Positions 11,956 through 24,011 of a stretch of 64,000 nt of DNA are shown here, piece after piece (position 1 is the stretch's first letter; every line of letters starts with the position of its first letter). The stretch is from Sambucus nigra (taxonomy: Eukaryota > Streptophyta > Magnoliopsida > Dipsacales > Adoxaceae). The translations under genes and the position numbers were made by a program. The stretch spans positions 634,975,217-635,039,216 of the forward strand of contig OX422211.1 in the NCBI GenBank assembly GCA_949130495.1, in the 5' to 3' direction. The notes below the pieces were generated by a model. That model had not been told where the DNA came from. It worked only from the letters and a program-made list of their open reading frames with translations, and did no database searches.

Positions 11956-14900
11956 CTATGGATGATAAATATAAACGTAATTATAAAGTAAATACCCTTG
12001 ATGAGAAAATAAGAAGCTAAATAAAGCATGAAGACGCCATAAAGTATTGAAACATTTGAACCACAGCTATCATTCTATAATGAACAAATTCTAGATTATA
12101 AGCATTCCAAGCACAGTTGAACAATACTTCATTTCATTTTCCTCATTACCTAGCAACAACATATAATATAACATATATTTCATTGTCCCCAGCATCACTC
12201 AATACCAACTTTTAAAGACCACTATAATTACTAGTAAATCTATTAATTGATGCAACAGCTCCACACAAAGCCTTGAGGTCATCAATCAAAAAGTTGAAGA
12301 TTTTTAAGACATGCAAACAATTTCAACATCTTCATTAATAATTGGGATCAAAAGGAATAAACAAAAATGACCTTCCAATCAAAGAATTGTATGTAATTCT
12401 CTTATAGTTGTTTTTCATAATTGGACAAGGAGATCCTTTTGTATTTCTATATCCATTTTTAAAAGAATATTAGGTTTCATGATCCAAACAAAAACTAAAT
12501 ACCACACTTTGACGGTTCAGATTCAAAATTTTCCCAACAAAGACAAGCAATTTTGTGCAGACCCTCTTATAAAACTATAGCTTCAAAAAGATAATGGGTG
12601 TCTCATAAAGGGAAATCCATAAGAGAAGTAACGTTCATATGTGGACCATAGAACGAAATACAAATTTTCTATACAAAACACGATTACAAATTTCAACCTT
12701 CCCCAAAATGTAATATTCAAAAACAACCTTAGTGAGTGATAGGACGTAAATCATCAGCAAATTCCTTGCACCCTGTTTAAAATAATAGAAGAGATAGTTG
12801 TGTACCAGTTTAAACGATTCTGAGAGAGACTCTACTGAGATATATGCCAGATAAAGAAGAGCACTTTTGTAGAATTCAGCGAATTCCTGACGAGATTTAT
12901 GGTATTGAGATGACACCCAATAATAGTTCGCATATACTGATGGGTCAATGTCAGTCATGCTGTCAAGCGTACTCTTCCCATCATCTAGAAGTTTCTTGCA
13001 CCCCTTTTGATCCCCTTTCTCAAGCTCGAATACAGCTATCTGCATCTTAATGTAAAGTATCGGCTCCTCAATTCGAATTTCTTTAGTAGCTCGAAGCTTT
13101 TCAATCACCCCTTCGAGATAGCTAATGGCAGCTTCTTTCTCTGAATATTGACGAGAAACTATGACGGCAAAATGTGCAAGCTTGAGAAGATTGATCTTAG
13201 TCTCGAAATCAGTGATGAAATTATTATATAGCTGTATGAGAGCATCACCAGCCTGGAATACAATATAATTAAAAAAGGATGATACAATATCAGAAAAGGA
13301 AGTTAGTAATGAAAATGGATGCCTACGGAATGTGCTCTCCCAGTCCTCTAAAAGAAAATATATGTAAACAGCTGTACAAAAAAACAAGTTCTTATAAAGC
13401 AAAACAACAAATTACGTTTCCAATCTCTTTTTGCAGGTAAAGCCTAACAGAAAAGATAAAGACATTTTAAGCTAAAGATTATAATTTATGCATTCAGTAG
13501 CGGGTAATAGATAACCAAAAAAGATATCATATTTTACTTTACAACTTACAAGTAATAGGAGACCACAAACAATTGGAACAAATACTATATTGTGCAAATA
13601 ATTATTATACAGTAGATATCTAGTTATAAAAGAGAGACTCCATATTGATATCTGCTCAACATGAAACCTCTTTATATTGACATTGTGAATCAGTTTTTCC
13701 TTTAATGACAAGCTGCTCTTCTAGTTCGAGCGAGGTTTATTGGTTTTTAATCATTGGTCTTACCGTTATCGCACAGAAGGGGTCAATTATCTTAACGAAA
13801 AGTGCAAAAGATCTTCCAACTTCTAAGTCTTCCTCATTTACCTCTTCAACCTTCAAAGATTCTCAGCTTCTAATCTGTCAGTTACTCTTGTGCACATTAA
13901 TAAAGATAACAAATCAACGGGTTAACTAAACTTGCAGTCCGGCTCCTGAAGGGTTTCCGAACTAGAAATCTATAAGTCTTAATGGTTTGTTTTTGTTCTA
14001 TCATACTTCTGGCAACTAAGATGGCATACTTAGTACTAGGGATATTTGCTTCCTCTTTATTTTGAATTTGTGCTCCAGTTTACCATTGAAAAAATTCACT
14101 TCTTTCACTCAAAAACATTTCAAGCTGGAAATCAAAAAAGAACTTATACCTTCTTGAATATTATGATAATAAGAAAAGGATATATATACCCAAAAAAAAA
14201 AAACTTTTTTTTTTGGGTGGGGGTGGGGGTGGGGGGGAAGCTCTTGTGATGCCAGTGAAAAATTGTTTATTTGATAAGTAATATTGTTCAAATTATCAGC
14301 CGAAACCGAGACAGCTCGGCCAAGTTTACTAGGTGTCGTTAGGGGTGGCAAAATGCCACACGACACGTTCTACACAAATTTTTTGCAGTTTTGGGAGGAG
14401 TCTTGACAGATTTAGGTGCTTAATGGATGAACTGCTAAACATGATTATTTAACGAATCAGGCTTGAGTTAATCAGTGAAAATACATGACACGGCTTATTA
14501 ATATGCAACTTTAACACGACAAGAATCCGCTAAGACACGACAGGGCAGACACGAAAGACATAATGAGTCAAGTTTGGGTGAAAATGATTTTGAGACGGGC
14601 CCAATAAGACCCAACACAACACCGACACAACTTGCTGCCAACCCTAAGGTATTGTAGCGCATCGAACCCGATTTCAAATCACGAGGCGTGAACTAGACAA
14701 AATAATAATGCATCTGTCTGACTCGGCCTAAATATCATCTTCCACACGCAATACGCTCGTTTAATTCCTATGCATATTCCCTCGATTAGTTATATATATA
14801 TATTTTAACCATATGAAGTTATGCATGTATAATCTAGTCATATAATTATACATATAGGTTTATAATTTGCAATTTCTTTACCAATTCTTTATAAAATGAA

Positions 14901-17900
14901 AATAATTGGAGATCACGTGCTTATAACTTTTGGAACCATGCGCTTGACAAGTGCACCATGTGCCAGTATAATCAATTCAACAATGCTATGCATACTAAAT
15001 AATGATTTTGTAAGTATCAGATTGATCCATGTTATTATACTTATTTTTCTAAACCTTCTTTCAGTTTTTAAATAAAAAAATGGGCTCTCTAAACATGGTA
15101 ATAGAGTTAAAAATTGGGTAGCCGAGACCATGACTTTGGACCATGGCAATAGAGTACATAAGTAAGTCACAAAAGGGGGGCTCATTACATACAACGAATT
15201 TAAATTTTGTAGCCAATTCAATATTCCACAAAAGAAATTCCATATGTGCAATTTTAAACTCTCGTAGGACTTATAAAAAATGATATGACCATAAGAATTG
15301 GATCGAGTTCAAATTTCAAACCCAGAGGTGAGCTTGATCGGCAACACTTGCCATGGTTTCTAACTTTGGTGATGTTTGATTGCATAATTTATCTTGAAGA
15401 ATTTTTCCACCGATCAAGAATGTACAACTTGCTAAAGCATGACAATTTGCATTTTTCAACTTTTATTTTCTTACCTCCCCCACCCAAAGAAATAATTTCC
15501 AAGGCAAATTTTCATTGTTTAAACCTAAATAAACTTATACAATCAAACAAGTAAAAGTACAAATTTTAGCTTAGCAAAATTGCTATGGAAAATTTTGACT
15601 TCGACAAATATGCCATTTCCATCTTATCTATCAAACACACCCTCATAGCATAACAAAGCCAGATCACTTTATAACCAAATTTTGTGAAAATTGGGAGAGA
15701 AAAAAATTTAACCCAACTGCTCCATTGAATATATCTTATCCAGCGAGGAAATGAGTGGTTATCCGAACGAGCCAACTCAGCAAGCTGTATAAGCCAGGGG
15801 TGTACAAGATCGTTATCCCTCCATTGTTCAGAGCAGGAGGTTTTCGTTGGGCCGTTAATCCAGCCTCACGCATAGCCCCCCTCTCAAGGAACCAATTTAT
15901 GGTTTCACTTAATTCATAGTTCAGTGACATGGATTTTGGATCATATAAGAGAGATATAAGCCATCTCTAAAGAGAGCGTTTCTTGAATCATATGCAAATT
16001 CCCGACATACCACCCAATTTTGCATTTCCCAATTTAGGGGATGACATAATCAACTCAATGCTCAAACTATAGCTAAAAACATTGGTAGAGAAAAGACATG
16101 TAGAGAGACATTCCATGTAGCAACTAGAATTGTTTGTCAGAGATAGATCATGTGCTCTTCAAAATTGTTGTATTTCTCATTTGGCTCTTAATGTATAAAT
16201 GAAAAGGAAGTTTTTTTTTTAACTTTGCCCCTGAGATAATGCCATAATTAGACTTTACCATCAAGTCTAATTAGAGACACCCCGTTGTCTAACAGACTTA
16301 TAACACCATTAAGTAACACCAATAATTGATAATTAGACTTTTAAGACAAAAATGCCCTTCATTTCATCTTCAACAAATCACTTTCTCCTCCGAGCTCAAA
16401 CCCTAATTTCCTTGCTACAAACCCTAATTCTTTGATGAATAAACACAAATCTGGCAATACAAACCAAAACCAAATCGCACAAAAATACAAATCAACATAA
16501 TTGAACACATAAACACAAATGAACACAATCACACCATGAACAAATGCAAATTGGACCCAAATCACACAAACAACCTAAATCGAGCACAACCCAAAACAAT
16601 TTTGAATGTTAAATTTTGAATCAAACACAAATCACATGAATCAACAGAATCGAGCACCAACAAAACACAAAAATAAATGGAACCGCGGATAAACAAAATC
16701 CAACATAAACCCAAATCACGCAGACCAAACTAAATTGAACAGTGAACGCTAACCCGAATAATTTTAAATTGACAAAACCCAAACCAAAACGATCTTTAAT
16801 ATTGAATTGATTTCAAATTGATGAACTCAAATGGATGATTTGGTGATTTGGATCTCTCTCTCACTCAACACTGAATCGATTTTAAATTGATGAAGTTCAA
16901 ATCGATTTCAAATCATTCCTCGTAAACAAGGAATCCATCACGAACAATTTCAAATTGATGAACTCTAATCAATTTAAAATTGACGAAACCCATAGTCTCA
17001 AATTGATGAACTCTAATCGATTTCAAATTGATGGAACCAATTGTAAATGATTAGGGTTCTTACAATTAGGGTTAGAAGTTAATTTTTTTCAAGTAAAAAG
17101 ATATGATTGTAAGGGTATTTTGGTCTTTAAACTATCAGGGGGTGAAGTTTAATTATTGATTAACAGTGTTGAACGTCTATTAAATGACGGAGGGTGTCTA
17201 TTTTTTTAAGGGGCAAAGTCAAAAAAAACATAGTTGTGAGAGGCGAAGGCGCACCAAGGCTGCAAGATCTTCGTGGAGCCTAGGCGCAAGGCGAGACGCG
17301 CTCCTGATCGAAATGAGGTAAAAAGTTTATAAAACATGCAAGAGTCGTAAATTTATAAAGAATAAGATCATTTATGATCTGAAATTTGAAATATATAGCA
17401 TAAATTACTCATTATACATAATTATGAAGAACACGTCAGAAGAAGATAAAGCGTATACCACCATATGAAAAAAATATATATATTTATTTAACAATTTCAT
17501 TACCCAATAATCAACAAAAGAAAATATATGGATAGATATGTTTGAATAAAAGATACTCCGAAGTGTGAAAAGAAAATCAAAAACAACATATAAATTATTC
17601 TAAGATGCAACACTGCTCGAGTTTAATCTTGCTCGTTTCTTTTGCCCAAGTAGGGACGAGTAAAAAAAATAAAGCTTCACTAGGAAAAGGAATCAAGGAC
17701 TTACTTTGGTTAGTTTTGGGCTGAGAGTCTCGTCTAATCTTCCATATTCTATTGAAAAATATGAAAAATTAGCATATCAATTGGTCCATTATTGTATTTG
17801 AGACTGGAGCCTAGTCACGCGACTTCATTAAGTAGCCTTGCCTGAGTGAGGCAAGGCGCCGATGTTGCGCGTGCTCAGGCGCCTTTATAAAACAGTGAAA

Positions 17901-19701
17901 AAATCAAAAAATATTAAAGAGAAAGAGAGCTTAAACTGATTTTGCAATAACTATTTTTAATAGATATTTGCAATAACTCATTTTGCAATACTGAAGGGAA
18001 AGATAGTTCATAGTTTCATAGATATTTGCAATAACTATATTTCACAGTGACAGTGATATTATCAAAGCTCAAGTGGAATAAACCTTGTTAGTCATTAAAT
18101 AGTTAAGAAGATTACTATATAATTTTGCATTGCACGGTCAACTCGAGGTACAACGTGCCTGAACTATAAATTATTTTAATCACTAACCCTTAATATTGTT
18201 TTATCGACTTTAAATGTGAAAAGCAATTGAAAATAGACACAAGGATGGAGACACTTCACCCAACAAACTCGTTGATGCTACGAAGCCAAGGCATGTGTGA
18301 TAAAGTGTGTTAAAGTTGTCGAATATTTCCTCGATTACGAGTCAATTAGAGCATCATATAGGGAAGGCGAATATTGGAGACTTTCCCATGAGCTTTAATT
18401 AATTAATCAATTTATTTATGGGTGCATGACAAATAAGCCCTATTTACGCAAGACATGCCTAATTGGTCCTACCAAAACAAGCTTTTCTTATTAAGTCCTA
18501 TTTATACATGTAGTAAACACTCACTACTTATTTACAAATAGAACCTATTGAAGCAAAAATATTAACAAAAAAAAAATATCGTAGGATCTATTTGACTACA
18601 TACTGTGAGTGAAAATTAATTACAATTAAAAGATCCCAGAAAGCAATCAAAAGATGAATATAAAGAGGCCAATCACACAACACACAAATATACGTGGTTC
18701 GACAAAAATTACGCCCCCTTATCCCTGGGGTGTAGACTGTATTTATAGTTATTGAAAACCGTAATGATTGAGTGGATCAAGGAGCTCCCTTGGCTTGAGA
18801 CAGGCTCTTGTGGTGATTCCTTAATATCTCGTCCGAGATTTTGGCTAACCAACGTGAGCTGATTGTAATTGTTGACATGTTTGTAATTATCCACGTGATG
18901 AATGATGGCAATAATCCTTGTTATTAATAAGATGGGTCGGGCGTGCCCCAAATACGGTTGGGCTTGGTCGGACGGTATTGAATTGGGCCTAATTTGTATT
19001 TAGGTCCCCACACTTAGTAAACGGGACTACTTGGTAAAAAAAAACTTTATTTATTAATGTTTTCCTTTTCTATAGGTGAAATGCAATCCACTAAAGAATA
19101 CACCCAAAACATAGACAATGAATTAATTTACTTATAGACTTTGTACGGACTTGGCTTCAGCATTTCTCTTTCTTTTCATTTCCTTTAAAGTACACATTTT
19201 AGCCCAAAACGACGTCAATTTGAACGAAGTCCTTGCAAAATCGTTTAGTCCTCACAGTTCACTTAAAGATGCTATTAAGATTAAGTTTTTGAGTTCTAAA
19301 ATGTCTTTTTCAACTTGTTTGTATATTCTAGCAATGTCTTACACCACAAAACCCTAATTTCTCGTATTCAACACAAACCTCTCAGTAGATCTCCAAAACC
19401 TAATCTCATTCAAAGAACAAATCTACATAGTCCAATATAACCAAATCACAAGAGTTTTAAAGAGACAAAACAGTTAAATCATTTATTCACAGATGCGTAA
19501 AATGAAATTAACATCGAACAAAAGTAAAACAGTGGATTGAAAGAGATTGACCTGAAAAACAGTTAGGGCAACGAACTGTTCGAGCTTGAGAGTTAACTGG
19601 TGCCATAGCTTCCTCTGGTACAGATCTGCTAGTGTGTTGTACCAATCAGAGAGCTCCGGGTGAGAATTGCGGAGAGAATCCAGGTATTGAAGAGCGGACA
19701 T
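11875..19701 (-). CDS. 26S proteasome regulatory subunit RPN9 (PSMD13 homologue), 5' part, three exons
   Basis: RPN9 is a PCI-family subunit of the 19S lid of the 26S proteasome (cytosol and nucleus) and helps the lid assemble and bind the core. Exons: 19701-19552 (50 codons), 13252-12806 (149 codons) and 11955-11875 (27 codons). All junctions are phase 0, GT-AG (donors CAG|gtcaat, CTG|gtacac, ATT|gtaagt; acceptors ending attccag and ccatag). The joined 226 residues cover the helical N-terminal half up to the LLAHPI block. The family is usually about 385 residues, so the C-terminal half with the PCI winged helix is missing. Those exons are either beyond the left edge, after an intron of more than 11.8 kb containing a chromovirus, or lost. 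Intron 1 is about 6.3 kb and full of transposons. No stops or frameshifts occur in the exons, which suggests selection until recently. Confidence 0.88.
12806..13252 (-). CDS. RPN9 exon 2
   Basis: 149 codons run from AGDALIQLYNNFITDFETKI to ESLSESFKL and hold the central helical-repeat region, including the DSMTDIDPSVYANYYWVSSQ block. The acceptor is attccag|GCT at 13253 and the donor CTG|gtacac at 12805. The open frame beyond these points on both sides is intron read-through. Confidence 0.92.
14340..14647. mobile_element. Short hAT-like element (TAGGGGTGGCAA family) in RPN9 intron 1
   Basis: The left end TAGGGGTGGCAA is mirrored by a decayed TGCCAACCCTAA on the right. Flanking 8-mers ggtgtcgt and ggtattgt match at 6 of 8. 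The interior is rich in CACGACACG-type repeats, as in the elements at 30277-30790 and 52278-52739. Non-autonomous; hAT is inferred from the ends and TSD length. Confidence 0.65.
16211..17228. mobile_element. TIR element (about 1 kb) in RPN9 intron 1
   Basis: The left end (T-run, then aactttgcccc) and the right end (ggggcaaagtc, then A-run) are near-perfect inverted repeats of about 19 bp with one mismatch. The interior carries many degenerate copies of a tcaaattgatgaactc-type unit near 16800-17040 and several aaaccctaatt units. No transposase and no clear TSD were seen. A Mutator- or MITE-like origin is possible. Confidence 0.5.
17229..17897. mobile_element. hAT-like non-autonomous element with aggcg-type ends
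   Basis: The right end is GCGCCTTTATAAAACAGTG; the left end catagttgtgagaggcg is a decayed inverse. Both ends are rich in AGGCGC/GCCTTG repeats. Flanking 8-mers are A-rich (aaaaaaaa and aaaaaatc), a weak TSD. It directly abuts the preceding TIR element within RPN9 intron 1. Confidence 0.5.
17898..18601. other. RPN9 intron 1 sequence without recognisable content
   Basis: Intronic AT-rich DNA. I see no open frames of note, no element ends and no RNA gene. Confidence 0.35.
18602..19013 (-). repeat. Candidate solo LTR (copia-like), minus orientation
   Basis: Read on the minus strand, it begins TGTGGGGACCTAAATAC, has a TATA-like AACTATAAATA and then the motif TCGAACCACGTAT common near the ends of some plant copia LTRs. 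It ends near TTTTCACTCACA. No TSD match was found, so the ends and the assignment are tentative. It lies in RPN9 intron 1, on the same strand as the gene. Confidence 0.4.
19552..19701 (-). CDS. RPN9 exon 1
   Basis: The exon starts at the ATG on 19701-19699 and encodes MSALQYLDSLRNSHPELSDW and onward to LEQFVALTVFQ. This is the conserved N-terminus of plant RPN9. The upstream in-frame Met at 19905 gives a 68-residue extension with no resemblance to the family, so the internal ATG is preferred. Donor: CAG|gtcaat at 19551. Confidence 0.9.
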
Positions 19702-19792
19702 GGCTGGTTGGGACGTTGAAACTCTAACAAAAGTTAAGATTTTGAGAGAGAAGAATGGGAAAGAGAGAGGGATGTGTGTAGTTATGTAAAGC

Positions 19793-19799
19793 TTATAAA
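19793..19799 (-). promoter_or_regulatory. Candidate TATA box of RPN9
   Basis: TTTATAA on the minus strand lies about 90 bp upstream of the ATG and is followed by a pyrimidine-rich tract suitable for transcription start. A hAT derivative begins only about 140 bp further upstream (19940), so the proximal promoter is short. Confidence 0.45.
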
Positions 19800-19939
19800 C
19801 CCTCTTTCGTTGAGGTGTTTGTCTTTTCTTCTTCTCAAAGAAAGGAACATAATGTGGGAGAGTTTTTAAATCCGGGTTTTCTACGTAATTAGACTCATCA
19901 TTCACCCTAAAATAATTTCAATATTTCATTAATCCCGAT

Positions 19940-20634
19940 TAGGGCTGTGTTTTTTTTCTGAACTTTCCGATTTCCGATCCGATTTTTTCCGAATTTGGAA
20001 TGAAATTTTAGTTTGCCGATTTCCGATTTTTCCGAAAAAAATCGGACCGGAAATCGAAAATAATTATGAATTTCCGATTTTCCGATTTTTCCGATCCGAT
20101 TTTACCGAAAATATGTCGATCCGATTTTTCCGATTTTTTTCCGAATTATTTCCGATTTTTTCGGAATTATTTTCCGATTTTCGATTTTTTCGATTTCTTT
20201 TTCGATTTTTTGAAAGTTTTCCATATCCCACATCGGTTGGGAGAGGGAGAGGGCTCCAAAATATGCTCTATAAAATGAGAGTATCCTCCTAACTTCTACA
20301 CAAATGAAAAATGACCCAAATCCTCATGTGTTTACATGTTGGGTTAAGCTATTTTCATTGTTTTTTTAAAATGAGAATTTCGAGTAATCGAAAATCCATA
20401 ATTTATTTTTTTGAAATTTTTGAATTTTCGAAATTTCTGGATTTTTAATATATTTTGTGAATTTCCGATTTTTTTCGATTTTTGCCGATTTTCCGATTTT
20501 TCCGAATTCGAAAATTTTTTTAATTTTCCGAAAAAATCGGATCGAAAATCGAAATAGTTATTTTATTTCCGAAAAAATCGGAATTTTTTCCGAATAGGCA
20601 TTTTCCGATCCGATCCGGCCGAAACACAGCCCTA
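19940..20634. mobile_element. Non-autonomous hAT element next to the RPN9 promoter
   Basis: It starts TAGGGCTGTGTTTTTTTT and ends with the inverse GAAACACAGCCCTA. It is flanked by a perfect 8-bp TSD, atcccgat (19932-19939 and 20635-20642). The interior is dominated by TTCCGATTTT-type repeats in both orientations, a dense subterminal array. The terminus matches the long hAT at 43166-49206, so this is probably an internally deleted derivative of that family. Confidence 0.88.
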
Positions 20635-21413
20635 ATCCCGATTACTTCAAAACACCACAAAAATAAACTATACATCTTATAAACACCAAAAAAACTAACA
20701 CCACAATTTTAAACTCTATCAAATACCAAAAAGTCCCTCAAATATTTTTTTAATACACATCTAGTCCAAGCCTTTTACTTTGTATCAAAATGATTTTTTT
20801 GTGCAAAATAAAAAGGCTTTGACTCAACGTGTATTAAAAAATTCGAGTGACTATTTGGTATATCCCCTAAATATAAACCCAAATTAAAAAATATTTCATT
20901 TTTCCATCCCTTTCTATTTCTACCCTTTTCTCTCTACTACTGCCAAACCAAACCCTAACGTTAAGGCCTCATTTGCCTGTTTTTGAGATAAAGAAAAGGA
21001 AAGGGGAGTTTTATTAAGAGAAAAGAGAATATAAAGGAAAGGAAAATGATTTTCTTTCCTCAGTTTGTGAGTTTACGAGAGAAAAGAAAGTTACTTTATT
21101 TCCTCCTTGTTTGTGAGTTGAGAATAAAGTAAAGGAAAAAAAGAAAAAATACGTTTATACCCTCATAACTAACAAAATATGTTATAACATTTTAAAGAAA
21201 ATAATAATTAATTATTTGATAAATAACTTTAATCGCAACTAATTGTGGACTTTTTTATTACTATAATTAGCATAACAATATGTGAACATTATATAAAGAA
21301 TGAAAAACAAACTACATTAACAAATGTAAAAAATGCCCACATTTAAATTATATTAATAAAAACTATAATACTTCTTTTTTGCCAAAAAAACTATAATACC
21401 TGGCAAACGATAA

Positions 21414-21440
21414 TGTGTGTGTGTGTGTGTGTGTGTGTGT
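21414..21440. repeat. (TG)n microsatellite
   Basis: An uninterrupted TG dinucleotide run of about 13 units. Confidence 0.95.
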
Positions 21441-22030
21441 ATAATGCTACAGATATTACAAAAGGCATATGCCATAAAGGGGCAAGTGGCATATTGAATA
21501 TGTGAAATTTGTAATGTTACAGATATTACCAAAAAAAGAAGAGAAAAAAAAAATCCAAAGTCAAAAACGATAGCAACATGCTACAAGTATTCCAAAAAAA
21601 TAGGCAGAAGTAAAAAAACTATTGCATATGTGAAATGCAACATGCTACAGGTATTACAACCAAACAAACAAAAAAGAAAAGTAATAGTAAAAAACGACGG
21701 CAGCTGTATCTGTTTGCATAAGGGGTAAAATCGGAAGTGAAATAAAAGTATTCAGATTGGCTTTCTCTTCTCTCCGTTTCTTCCCATATTGGACAAAAAA
21801 ATTTGGAGGGAAAGTTTTGGTCAAATCTAAAAAAATATTCTCTCATTTTCTCTCCGTTTCCCTCGGAACCAAACTTCCATACAACAAAAATACATAACTC
21901 TCTCCCTTTCCTTTCTTTTATCTCCACTTTAGAACTCTCAAACAAACTGTAAAAACAAACCCTAACTCCATAAATTCAAAACCAAACCCTAACTCCAAAC
22001 TCCAAAAAATAAGCAAGCATGTATTTCAAA

Positions 22031-22149
22031 TCTATATACTTGTATTTTTATACATGTCTAATCTACATACTTGTGTATTTATACATGTCTAAATTATATA
22101 CTTGTGTATTTATACATGTCTAATCTATGTACTTGTGTTGTTATACATG
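22031..22149. repeat. 31-bp minisatellite, about four units
   Basis: A unit of the form tctaatctacatacttgtg plus tatttatacatg recurs at 22057, 22088 and 22119 with exact 31-bp spacing and few mismatches, preceded by a shortened 26-bp unit at 22031. Confidence 0.9.
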
Positions 22150-22582
22150 TTTAACCCATAACTCCAAGACGAAACCCTATTTTTTGTCGAAATTCTTTTG
22201 AAACTGGAATCCTCACGGTCTTCCGTAACCGTAGGTGTTGGCTAGTCACGGCCTAGTTAAGTCGTGGAACTCATATTCACGGTTTCAATAAACCAATAAA
22301 GTTGTTGTATTAACGGCCTAAGGTGGCTGTGATTATTCAATAAGTCACGATTTCGGGAGGCCGCGGTTTTCGACAAGTCACGGTTTGGAATGGGCGTGAT
22401 TTTTAACAACTCGCAGTTTAGAGTAGTCGTGATTTTCTACCGAGTTATATTTGTTCAGTACAACCCATTGTTCTCATTTTAAATTCTTAATCTCATATTT
22501 TATTGCAGATCCATTTAATGGGAGGAGCTGGTAGACCACCTGTGACTGCATCGGTGATTAAGTAATCGGTAAAGAGGTTTCC

Positions 22583-23766
22583 TGTAACAACCCGCGTAAC
22601 TTTGGGCTATTTTAATTAATTTTTGGAAAATGAAGGAAAATAAAGTTTTTTGATAAAATTATTTTTATTGCTCAAATATGTTGACTATTATTTTTAAAGG
22701 CGGGAATTTCAAACGGTTTAGAAAACGGAGTTAAACGGATTTTAAAATGATTTTTAAATATTTTTAACTCTTGGAGTTCTTTTGACTTCCAACTCTTGAT
22801 TTCTTTGCCTTATTTAAAGGAGTCTTTTGGATTCCAACTCTTCATTTCTTTGCATTATAAAAGGGAGTCGTGGGCAAGCCTTTTAACATACTTTTGGCAC
22901 AAATTTTAGCAGAAAATATATTTTATATTTCTCTTTTTTTTATATACACATTGGCCCTTGAGATTTGTGAGTTCCAATCTTAGATTAGAGGTGTTCTTGG
23001 GGCTATTTTGTTAGAGGTTCTTGGAAGAGCTTTTATAGATCTTTTGTGTTGATCTTGAGGATGTGATCATTGGTTTCTCATTAAGGTTTGAGGTATGCGG
23101 TTTTACACAATATGCTCCTTAAATCTCGCGAGTGTAATTCTCTTTGAATTCTTGTTAATTGAACTCATATTTGAATTGATAAATTCATTGAAATCTGAAA
23201 AATAATTGTTGAAATTATTTTGATTCATGTGGTATCATTATATTGTATTGAGCACGTTGTCATCAGATTTTAATATGGCACGGACGTTGGGCACCCGCCA
23301 AAATTCCTGTTTCCCGGGCTATGGTTTGATAAAGCATATACGGATGTGGTGAGGCCTGGTGACTTTTGATTTGAATATTCGTACTCGTGTTGTTACGTTT
23401 TATTCATCGCTAACATATATTTGTTGAGCATCTTTCCCGTCGTATTGTGTACTTCCCCATATTTTCTTTTAGTGGCAGGTTAGCGCGGATTTTGGGGCGC
23501 CATGGAGATTGATTTTAGCGAGGATTGTTTGGGAAAGATTTGTATTATTTTGATGTATAGAGCTTTGGAGATTTGTATTTTTATTCGAGTTAGATAATTG
23601 TAATTTTAATTCGAGAGACTTGTTGTAATTGAAGAGATTGAGATTAGTGGATTTATATTATTGTGGGTTTATTTAGATGCTCTATACCTTGTTTATTGAT
23701 GGATTTTGGTTAGTTTTATCGACAGTAACGCTCCGTTAGCTCTCCTCGGGCGGGCGGGGTGTTACA
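22583..23766 (+). repeat. LTR 1 of the tandem array
   Basis: 1184 bp. It differs from the other three by loss of about 54 bp after ggcctggtgac (near 23365), including the cccggttaaagtg block. Confidence 0.92.
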
Positions 23767-24011
23767 AATGGTATCAGAGCTTAGGTATACGACAACCCTC
23801 GGGTCTTGGGTTTTGGGTCTGTTGCGTTTTTGTGGCGCATATTTTTGTAGATAGATTATTTTAGATGATCGTTTCGTGTTAGGCATCTAGATTAGAGGTG
23901 GGGAATTTATTTTTGGGAGACGTCATTTATTTTTGGAGATTATTGGCATGATTTTTTAAAGTTAGGCATTCGGCGAATTTCGAGGGCGAAATTTCATTGT
24001 TAGTGGGGAAG

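Larger units (their letters stand above)
20635..22582. other. AT-rich spacer upstream of RPN9, with simple repeats
   Basis: No gene is recognised. Features are a purine-rich block near 20985-21070 and a pyrimidine-rich one near 21770-21940 that may be the two sides of an old TIR element, several aaccctaac units near 21955-22005, a GT microsatellite, a 31-bp minisatellite, and from about 22190 many short cacgg/ccgtg motifs resembling those at 29400-29820. Confidence 0.4.

Noticed and set aside
19483..19905. Longer minus-strand reading from the Met at 19905 as the RPN9 start
   Set aside because: The first 68 residues are unlike RPN9 and span the candidate TATA box and leader; the family's N-terminus starts at 19701.
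20066..20278. Phe/Asp-rich open frames in the hAT elements (also 43215-43466, 48972-49199)
   Set aside because: Translations of TTCCGATTTT-type subterminal repeats, not genes.
21619..21945. 108-codon minus-strand open frame upstream of RPN9
   Set aside because: Low-complexity purine/pyrimidine tract with Lys/Arg/Glu and Phe runs; no homology signal or splice context.
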